Positions 57,427 to 64,000 of a stretch of 64,000 nucleotides of DNA are shown piece after piece. The notes beneath the pieces were generated by a model that was not told the DNA's origin, searched no databases, and worked only from the letters and a program-made list of their open reading frames with translations. Within the stretch, counting starts at the first letter, position 1, and the number at the start of each line of letters is the position of its first letter. This stretch comes from CAYRGY01 sp964424075 (GTDB lineage: Bacteria; Patescibacteriota; Gracilibacteria; UBA1369), in the NCBI GenBank assembly GCA_964424075.1, contig CAYRGY010000001.1, forward strand, positions 1-64,000. The letters are read 5' to 3'. The position numbers were made by a program, and so were the translations under genes.

Positions 57427-60081
57427 ATGACTAGTTATATAGCACTGGATCTTGAAACCACTGGATTTGATCCGGAAAATGATCAAGTGATAGAAATAGC
57501 GGCTATCAAATTCGAAGGTAATACAATTACAGACACCTTCGAAACCCTGGTTAATCCGGAAACTGAAATTCCCGGCATGATCAGTCATATTACCGGAATT
57601 ACCGAGAAAGACGTCATCAGTGCCCCCATATTTCAACAAGTAGTACCGAAACTATTAGCCTTCATCGATAATTGCCCCATTATAGGACATAATATTGATT
57701 TCGATCTTAGTTTTCTTAGAGCTAAAGGATTGCCAATCAACAACAAACAATTCGATACTTTTGAACTCGCTAGCATACTTTTGCCCGGACTCCCCTCTTA
57801 CAGTCTGGATACAATCAGCAGAATTCTCAAAATTAGGCATGAGCAAAAACACCGGGCAATGTCTGACACTCATGTTTGCTACGAATTGTTTAATTTGCTC
57901 TGTGAACGAATTAAAGCAATTCCACCAAATACCCTAGCGAAAATAAAACAACTGCTGGAAAAAACCACCTGGGGACTATCAGACGTGTTTCAAAACATTG
58001 AATCCGAAATTGAAAATACTCCATCAGCTAAAAAATCTAAAAAGGCTGCACCAGCAAATGACCCACATATCGAGAACATCGATCAATTGCTCGACTTATA
58101 TGATCAAAACAGCATACTCAGTAAAATCATTCCTCAATTCGAACCACGTCCCAGTCAAAGAACATTAACTGAAAAAATTCTCAATGCTTTTGAACATCAA
58201 AGCCATTTATTGGCCGAGGCTGGAACGGGTACTGGAAAAACTTTCTCCTATTTACTGGCAGCGGCATATTGGAGCATTAAAAATCAGGAAAAAGTCATCA
58301 TTTCCACACACACCAATAATTTACAAGATCAGATAGTGCAAAAAGATTTTCCTCAAATCCAAAAATTATTTCCCAACCTCAAAATTACTGTACTCAAAGG
58401 ACGTAAAAAATACCTTTCGCTAACACGCTTCAACAGACTTAAAGCCAAACCCAACCTGGCTGATTTTGAGATTATCGCCATTATCAAAATTTTACTCTGG
58501 CTCGATCACACAGAAACCGGCGATCTGGATGAAGTCAATTTACAAAACAAGGAATTAGTCTTAATAGATGAAATCTGTTGTTCAATTGAAGAACAGTTGG
58601 AAGAAAATCCAGATAAAGACTTCCTGAGTAAAGCTCGTCGCAAAGCAGAGCAATCACAATTAATCGTAGTCAATCACGCTCTTTTAATCCAAGACGCTAT
58701 TAATGAAAACAAAGTGCTTCCTCAATCGGAATATCTGGTTATCGATGAAGCACATCATTTGGAAAATGTAGTCACCAACGCCTTAAATATTGATCTGACA
58801 CCCAATTCTTTCCGCAAAAATACCGACAGCCTAGAAAACACTTTCGCTTTAATTGAAAAATCTGAACATAATAAGCATCCTGACAATTCTGATAATCCTT
58901 TCTATCAAGTACACTTAAGCCTGGATGCAATCAAAAATGAAGTGCAAAATATGTATGATCAAATCCTGATCATGCTGAATAAATATGCTAAGGGGAACAA
59001 TGATTATCAAACAATAGTCCCCATCAACATTGCCATCATTACCACACCGGAATGGAATTCCGTACTCGATCATCTAAATCAGGTAATCAAAAATCTTGAT
59101 GAAAGCCTAGTTCTGATTAAAAAATTGTTTAAGTCACTGCCAGACCTACCACCCGATACCAGTAACGAGCTACAAATCAGAATCAGCAATCTGGAACAGG
59201 TTTTTCACTACACCAAACAAGTAATTCAAAATTTTGACGAAAAAATCACCTGGCTTAGCAAAACATATGATGAGAATTTACATTTACATAGCATCCCGAT
59301 TAATGTCAGCACTGCTCTTCAACAACACCTCTTTAATTATAAACGCTCGGTAATATTAACTTCAGCCACTCTTACGACCAATAATACGTTTAACTATATT
59401 CGCAATGAATTGGGATTAGGTGAAGAATTTGATGAAATACAATTACCTTCTAATTTTTCTTATCCTGATCAGGTAAAAATTATCATTCCTAATGACTTGC
59501 CTGAGCCTCGTGACGATCACTACATACATGATTGCATAAAACTAATAGGTGACTTAATTCAAAAAAACGGCGGCCGTTCACTAATACTATTCACAGCCAA
59601 AAAAGAATTGGCTAAAGTTTTTCATTCCCTGGCCCCCAAACTTAAAAACGCAGGCTTTAATTTATTGGGGCAAAGTATCAGTGGAGGTAGAGGGAAAATC
59701 ATTTCTCAATTTAAAGATGAGCCAGAGGTAAGCGCCATTTTGGGGACAAACAGTTTTTGGGAAGGTGTGGATATTTTGGGAGAAGCTCTTAACTGCGTTG
59801 TCATTCAAAAACTGCCTTTCGACCCACCCGAAGACCCAATTATCAATGCCCGCAGTTCCAGATATCGCAGACCTTTTGATGAATATTCCCTACCTCGTGC
59901 TATACTAAAATTTAAACAAGGTTTTGGCAGACTGATTCGTTCTTGCAATGATACAGGTAGTGTAGTCATCCTGGATTCGCGACTGGTACACAAACAATAT
60001 GGCAATGAATTTTTAGAATCACTACCAAATGGCATCAGTATTCAGATATGTCCCAAAAATGAAGTTGCCGACTTGCTCTAA
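57427..60081 (+). CDS. DnaQ exonuclease-DinG helicase fusion lacking the usual Fe-S cysteines
   Basis: 884 residues. Residues 1-165 are a DEDDh 3'-5' exonuclease: ALDLETTGFDPENDQVIEI (DxE), IGHNIDFDLSFL and HRAMSDTHVCYELF. A DinG/XPD-type SF2 module follows: Walker A AEAGTGTGKTFSYLLAA, DEAH in YLVIDEAHHLENVV, SATLTTNNTF and NSFWEGVDILG. The four cysteines that hold the 4Fe-4S cluster in E. coli DinG are not in place: KGRKKYLSLTRF has Ser where Cys is usual, and only a CC pair (DEICCSIE) is nearby. The domain order matches Firmicutes DinG, reported as a nuclease rather than helicase in S. aureus. Confidence 0.88.
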   Translation: MTSYIALDLETTGFDPENDQVIEIAAIKFEGNTITDTFETLVNPETEIPGMISHITGITEKDVISAPIFQQVVPKLLAFIDNCPIIGHNIDFDLSFLRAKGLPINNKQFDTFELASILLPGLPSYSLDTISRILKIRHEQKHRAMSDTHVCYELFNLLCERIKAIPPNTLAKIKQLLEKTTWGLSDVFQNIESEIENTPSAKKSKKAAPANDPHIENIDQLLDLYDQNSILSKIIPQFEPRPSQRTLTEKILNAFEHQSHLLAEAGTGTGKTFSYLLAAAYWSIKNQEKVIISTHTNNLQDQIVQKDFPQIQKLFPNLKITVLKGRKKYLSLTRFNRLKAKPNLADFEIIAIIKILLWLDHTETGDLDEVNLQNKELVLIDEICCSIEEQLEENPDKDFLSKARRKAEQSQLIVVNHALLIQDAINENKVLPQSEYLVIDEAHHLENVVTNALNIDLTPNSFRKNTDSLENTFALIEKSEHNKHPDNSDNPFYQVHLSLDAIKNEVQNMYDQILIMLNKYAKGNNDYQTIVPINIAIITTPEWNSVLDHLNQVIKNLDESLVLIKKLFKSLPDLPPDTSNELQIRISNLEQVFHYTKQVIQNFDEKITWLSKTYDENLHLHSIPINVSTALQQHLFNYKRSVILTSATLTTNNTFNYIRNELGLGEEFDEIQLPSNFSYPDQVKIIIPNDLPEPRDDHYIHDCIKLIGDLIQKNGGRSLILFTAKKELAKVFHSLAPKLKNAGFNLLGQSISGGRGKIISQFKDEPEVSAILGTNSFWEGVDILGEALNCVVIQKLPFDPPEDPIINARSSRYRRPFDEYSLPRAILKFKQGFGRLIRSCNDTGSVVILDSRLVHKQYGNEFLESLPNGISIQICPKNEVADLL

Positions 60082-60118
60082 AGACTATAAAATCAAAATA
60101 ATCATTTAAACTAATAGT

Positions 60119-60673
60119 ATGGAATTGTTTGGAATAGCATTATTAGCCATTGGCGCCATTGCGCTGTTTGTTATCTATATATATAACTCCTTAATTCGAC
60201 TAAAAAATAAAGTTGATGAAGGTTGGGCCGACATCGAAACTCAGTTAAAAAGACGTTATGACCTCATTCCTAATATGGTTGAAACTGTCAAAGGTTATGC
60301 CAAACACGAAAAAACAACATTTGAAAATGTGACTAAAGCTAGAACAATGGCGGTTAACGCTACGTCTACAGAAGAAAGAGTCCAAGCGGAAAACATGCTA
60401 ACAGGAGCGCTTAAAACTCTCTTCGCCGTTGCCGAAAATTACCCAGAGCTTAAAGCCAATCAAAACTTTCTTGATTTACAATCAACTTTGCGTGAAATAG
60501 AAGAAAAGATTCAGCTTTCTCGCCGCTACTACAATGCAACCGTTCGGGATTTCAATACTAAAATCGAATATTTCCCCAACAATATTCTGGCAAACATGTT
60601 TCACTTTACCCGTCGCGACTTTTTCGAAATTGAAAACCCTGAAGAGCGAGATAACGTTAAGGTTTCCTTCTAA
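60119..60673 (+). CDS. lemA: LemA family protein
   Basis: 184 residues. One N-terminal transmembrane helix (LFGIALLAIGAIALFVIYIY) follows a very short outside end; then the family segments YNSLIRLKNKVDEGWADIE, LKRRYDLIPNMVETVKGYA, AENYPELKANQNFLDLQ and RRYYNATVRDFN. Its role in the envelope is unclear. It lies 7 nt upstream of a DUF2207 gene, the usual partner. Confidence 0.94.
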   Translation: MELFGIALLAIGAIALFVIYIYNSLIRLKNKVDEGWADIETQLKRRYDLIPNMVETVKGYAKHEKTTFENVTKARTMAVNATSTEERVQAENMLTGALKTLFAVAENYPELKANQNFLDLQSTLREIEEKIQLSRRYYNATVRDFNTKIEYFPNNILANMFHFTRRDFFEIENPEERDNVKVSF

Positions 60674-60680
60674 ACTAATT

Positions 60681-62429
60681 ATGCGCTTATTGTTCAGCAA
60701 ATTAGCCTTACTGATCGGGATAATTCTGGTCTCTGTCCCCGCTGCTTCCGCACAATTCAATAATTGGGAAATCACTCGATTTGATACTAAAATCAGTATT
60801 AATCAGGATAGTTCAGTTTTAGTCTCAGAAACAATTACTGCAGATTTCTCCAACACTTCAAAAAGAGGGATAATACGTTGGATTCCAGTTCAATATCTGG
60901 ATCGTTTCTACAATAATCTTAATTTAAGATTCAAACTTATTAGTGTCACTGATGAAAACGGAAATCCCGAAGAAGCTCAAGTTACTCAGAAAGAAGCTAA
61001 TAAAAGCATTCGCATCGGCAATCCCAACATCTATTATAGCGAACCCAAAACTTACATCATTACTTATCAGGTTGAAAGAGCCATAAATCAATTTGAAAAT
61101 CATGATGAGCTATATTGGAATGTAACCGGTAATAGTTGGGAAGTACCAATTCAAAGCTCATCAACTATTGTCACCTTGCCTGCGGACATTCCTGAAGACC
61201 AAATACTGGCTAAATGCTATACCGGAGGGTTTCAGAGCACAGCTGAAGACTGCTCCATCACCACACTGGATACTCAAACTCTGCAAATTGACACAACTGC
61301 ACCACTTGAGGCTTTGGAAGGAATATCCATTGTCATAGGCTTTCCTCCAGGAATCGTTGATCAACCCGGTTTTTTAACCAAACTGAGCTGGTTTGTTACT
61401 TCAAATTGGGGATATTTTTTTCCTCTCCTAGCTTTACTCATCATGTACATGCTTTGGTACAAGCATGGTCGTGATCCCAAAGCCCTCCATTCTGCCATCA
61501 TGCCACATTATGAACCACCCGATGATCTCAAGCCGGCTGAAATCGGCACCATTATCGATGACTCAGCTGATAATCGCGACATAACCAGCACCATTATTGA
61601 TTTGGCCGTCAGAGGACACTTGAAAATTCACGAAAAGAAAGAGAAGGAATTTTGGGGAGAAAAAACTACATACACACTTGAGAAACTTACGCCCAAGAAA
61701 ATTGATGAGTTAAACGACTACGAAAAACTGATTCTTTCCGAACTATTTTCCTTTGAAGGTGACAAAGTAAAATTAGACGACCTCAAATATAAATTCTACA
61801 AAAATATTCCCACCATCAAAAATCTGATTTACCAAAAGCTGATTAAGCAAAAATTCTTCACTACCAATCCCGAAAAAGCTCGTAACAAATATTTTGGCCT
61901 TGCCGGAACTCTAACCTTTATCCCCTTCTTCTTCTTAGGTCCTCTGGCCATAGGTTATTTGCACATTTTCATAGGAGCTGTCCTTTCCGGCGTGATTGTC
62001 TTCCTTTTTGCTTTTATCATGCCTAAAAAGACTCAAAAGGGAGTTGATGCACTGATTAAAATCAAAGGTCTCGAAGAATTCATCAGCACTGCTGAGAAAG
62101 ATCGACTAAAATTTTATGAAGAAAAAAATATCTTTGAAAAGATTTTACCCTATGCCATTGCCTTAAATCTGGCTGACAAATGGGCTAAAGCTTGCGAAGG
62201 AATCATGAAGCAAAAACCTGACTGGTACAGTTCCAGCGATAAAAATTTAATGAATAGTTTCAACACTTACGCCTTTTTGAATACATTAAATCGCTTTGAT
62301 AACAGCTTAACCTCCAGCATCACTTCTGCACCAAGAAGCACCTCTTCTTCCTCAGGTATTAGTGGATTCAGTGGTGGAGGCGGATTTTCCGGAGGCGGAT
62401 TCGGCGGAGGAGGTGGCAGCAGCTGGTAA
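60681..62429 (+). CDS. DUF2207 family membrane protein
   Basis: 582 residues from ATG 60681, chosen because MRLLFSKLALLIGIILVSVP is a signal peptide; an earlier in-frame ATG at 60534 lies inside lemA. An extracytoplasmic beta-rich domain (about 25-235; WEITRFDTKISINQDSSVLVSE, YWNVTGNSWEVPI) is followed by a helix (about 250-270), a cytoplasmic part, a helix pair near 410-455 and a Gly-rich end (GGGGFSGGGFGGGGGSSW) typical of the family. Paired with LemA in many bacteria; function not established. The stop abuts that of convergent uvrB with no gap. Confidence 0.9.
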   Translation: MRLLFSKLALLIGIILVSVPAASAQFNNWEITRFDTKISINQDSSVLVSETITADFSNTSKRGIIRWIPVQYLDRFYNNLNLRFKLISVTDENGNPEEAQVTQKEANKSIRIGNPNIYYSEPKTYIITYQVERAINQFENHDELYWNVTGNSWEVPIQSSSTIVTLPADIPEDQILAKCYTGGFQSTAEDCSITTLDTQTLQIDTTAPLEALEGISIVIGFPPGIVDQPGFLTKLSWFVTSNWGYFFPLLALLIMYMLWYKHGRDPKALHSAIMPHYEPPDDLKPAEIGTIIDDSADNRDITSTIIDLAVRGHLKIHEKKEKEFWGEKTTYTLEKLTPKKIDELNDYEKLILSELFSFEGDKVKLDDLKYKFYKNIPTIKNLIYQKLIKQKFFTTNPEKARNKYFGLAGTLTFIPFFFLGPLAIGYLHIFIGAVLSGVIVFLFAFIMPKKTQKGVDALIKIKGLEEFISTAEKDRLKFYEEKNIFEKILPYAIALNLADKWAKACEGIMKQKPDWYSSSDKNLMNSFNTYAFLNTLNRFDNSLTSSITSAPRSTSSSSGISGFSGGGGFSGGGFGGGGGSSW

Positions 62430-64000
62430 TTATAAGCCAAACTCTTCTTTCAATTCATCAATTTGATCACGCAAATCTGCAGCTTTCTCAAACTCCAGAT
62501 TCTGAGCAGCCAAATCCATTTGATCTTCCAGTTCTTCAATCAAACGTTTTTGTTCGCTCTTAGGCACCTTAGTTGGATCTATATGCTTATCAACATGTTC
62601 CTTAGATTTACCTTCCATAGCGATATCTTTAACCGCACGCACAATTGTCTCAGGTGTAATACCATGTTCTTTATTATATGCAATCTGTTTCTCCTTCCTT
62701 CTTTCAGTCTCATCCAAGGCAAATTTCATCGAATCGGTAATTCGATCAGCATACATGGCCACAAAACCATTAACATTTCTGGCGCAACGACCAATTGTTT
62801 GTATAAGCGCAGTTTTGCTTCGCAAAAAACCTTCTTTATCGGCATCCAAAATCGCCACCATCGAAACTTCAGGCAAATCCAAACCTTCTCGCAGAAGATT
62901 AATACCCACCAACACATCAAATTTTCCTAATCTCAAATCACGCAATATTTCTATTCTTTCAATTGTATCAATATCCGAATGCAAATAACGCACCTTCACT
63001 CCTACATCAGTCAAATAGTCAGTTAAATCTTCAGCGGAGCGTTTGGTCAATGTCGACACCAAAACTCTCTCCTTTACCTTCACACGCTTATTTATTTCAT
63101 TTAACAAATCATCAACCTGATTTTTACGTGGCCTCACCTCCACCGTTGGATCAGTCAAACCGGTAGGCCGAATTATTTGTTCTACAATATCTTTACCACT
63201 ATGTTCCAATTCATATTTAGCCGGAGTAGCGGAAACATAAACCGCCTTATTTACCAGCTTCTCAAACTCTTCAAACTTCAGCGGTCGATTATCATGAGCT
63301 GAAGGCAATCGAAAACCATAATTCACCAAATTCTCTTTACGGGAAAAATTCCCATTATGCATACCCCCGATTTGCGGCAATGTCATATGTGATTCATCAA
63401 CAAAGACCAAAAAATCATCAGGAAAATAGTCAATTAAAGTAGCCGGTGGCTGACCGACCCCTCTAGAATTCAAATAACGAGTATAGTTTTCAATTCCCTG
63501 GCAATAACCCGTTTCTAACAAAATCTCCATATCATACTCAGTACGAGTCTTAATTCGTTCCGCTTCCAACAAACGCCCTTGTTTTAACAATTCCTGATAA
63601 CGCAAATCAAGATCTGCCCGGATATGCTTAACAGCCTTTTCAATCTTTTCCTTGGAAGTTATATCATGTTTAGCAGGAAAGATCTTTACCGCATCAAGTT
63701 CTCGCAATTCCTCTCCGGTAAACGAATCCGCCTCTGTAATTTTTTCAATTTCATCTCCAAAAAATTCTACTCTAAAAATCGAATCTCTATCCGGTGGAAA
63801 GATTTCCACAGTATCACCTAAAACATGAAACATACCCTGTCTAAATTCCAATTGACTTCGAGTATATTGAATATCCGTCAAATGCCTTAATAATTTATCT
63901 CTCTTACGTTCCTCACCAACCTTTAACTCAATAGCAAACTCCGCATAGTCCTCCACATTTCCAAGTCCATAAATACAAGATACTGATGCCACAATCAGCA
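62430..64000 (-). CDS. uvrB: UvrABC system protein B, N-terminus outside the window
   Basis: About 523 codons visible, beginning in the ASVSCIYGLG segment near residue 130 of a typical 660-residue UvrB, so the Walker A and damage-probing beta-hairpin lie beyond 64000. Seen here: FVDESHMTLPQIGGMHNGNFSRKE-type region with its DE box, YVSATPAKYEL, LHSDIDTIERIEIL, LREGLDLPEVS, QTIGRCARN (commonly GRAARN) and the C-terminal UvrB/C interaction helix pair (DQMDLAAQNLEFEKAADLRDQ). It verifies damage and loads UvrC in nucleotide excision repair. An apparent GTG start at 63992 is only a Val codon of the ongoing frame. Confidence 0.95.
   Translation of the reverse strand, partial: LIVASVSCIYGLGNVEDYAEFAIELKVGEERKRDKLLRHLTDIQYTRSQLEFRQGMFHVLGDTVEIFPPDRDSIFRVEFFGDEIEKITEADSFTGEELRELDAVKIFPAKHDITSKEKIEKAVKHIRADLDLRYQELLKQGRLLEAERIKTRTEYDMEILLETGYCQGIENYTRYLNSRGVGQPPATLIDYFPDDFLVFVDESHMTLPQIGGMHNGNFSRKENLVNYGFRLPSAHDNRPLKFEEFEKLVNKAVYVSATPAKYELEHSGKDIVEQIIRPTGLTDPTVEVRPRKNQVDDLLNEINKRVKVKERVLVSTLTKRSAEDLTDYLTDVGVKVRYLHSDIDTIERIEILRDLRLGKFDVLVGINLLREGLDLPEVSMVAILDADKEGFLRSKTALIQTIGRCARNVNGFVAMYADRITDSMKFALDETERRKEKQIAYNKEHGITPETIVRAVKDIAMEGKSKEHVDKHIDPTKVPKSEQKRLIEELEDQMDLAAQNLEFEKAADLRDQIDELKEEFGL

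Noticed and set aside
63990..63992. GTG as the start of uvrB
   Set aside because: The frame continues to the window edge and the sequence there is internal UvrB (ASVSCIYG), so the gene is cut by the window.
1..64000. Alternative genetic code (UGA as Gly or Trp)
   Set aside because: TGA ends genes such as DUF2177, no conserved protein contains in-frame TGA, and Trp uses TGG.
1..64000. tRNA, rRNA, IS elements or CRISPR
   Set aside because: No T-loop-like GTTCRA with cloverleaf arms, no transposase and no repeat-spacer pattern was found by eye; a tRNAscan and Rfam search would be decisive.

Overview
The window looks like a chromosomal segment of a Candidate Phyla Radiation (Patescibacteria)-type bacterium. 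It is AT-rich, densely packed and uses the standard genetic code (TGA is a stop, for example after the DUF2177 gene). Three things point this way: the spc ribosomal cluster passes directly from rpsE to rplO with no rpmD (L30), as is typical of CPR genomes; Shine-Dalgarno sequences are almost absent; and many core proteins carry low-complexity Lys/Ala/Thr tails. The exact lineage cannot be fixed from this sequence alone.

Layout. 1-4.4 kb is an accessory zone. It holds the end of a leucine-rich-repeat gene, a possible integrase remnant, a three-gene membrane set (TspO-like, DUF2177, DUF1295), a 5'-truncated SLH-domain gene and a GC-rich 88-residue orphan with its own promoter, Shine-Dalgarno and terminator. 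4.4-8.9 kb has serS (minus strand), a TIM-barrel sugar isomerase-like protein and a LolD/MacB-type ABC ATPase-permease pair. 8.9-39.7 kb is the information-processing core: rpoB-ssb-rpoC, rpsL-rpsG, fusA, tuf, the S10, spc and alpha r-protein clusters with secY, adk, map and infA, ending in rplM-rpsI and a strong terminator. A minus-strand gene for a proline-rich surface protein splits rpsG from fusA.

39.8-47.7 kb has trmD, a P2-type (Ca2+-like) ATPase, a DUF167 gene, rsmA and a convergent HrpA-type DEAH helicase. 47.7-51.6 kb is the most unusual unit: a GH37 trehalase placed between two divergent eukaryotic-type hexokinase paralogues, with junctions of 2 nt and TAATG. It reads as a cytoplasmic route from trehalose to glucose 6-phosphate. 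51.6-64 kb has a conserved protein of unknown function, a nucleotide-transporter/MFS-like membrane protein fused to HEAT-like repeats, a secreted SLH protein, a DnaQ-DinG fusion without the usual Fe-S cysteines, LemA with a DUF2207 protein, and the C-terminal four fifths of uvrB.

Regulation visible in the sequence: good sigma70-like promoters precede rpoB, rpsL, fusA, tuf, infA, serS and the HEAT-transporter gene. Three of them (rpsL, tuf, infA) share a TTGCRA -35 with exactly 17 bp to the -10. The rpoB leader contains two perfect inverted repeats, and structured gaps occur before rplC, rplP and infA. Many junctions are ATGA or TAATG overlaps, consistent with coupled translation in a genome that hardly uses Shine-Dalgarno sites.
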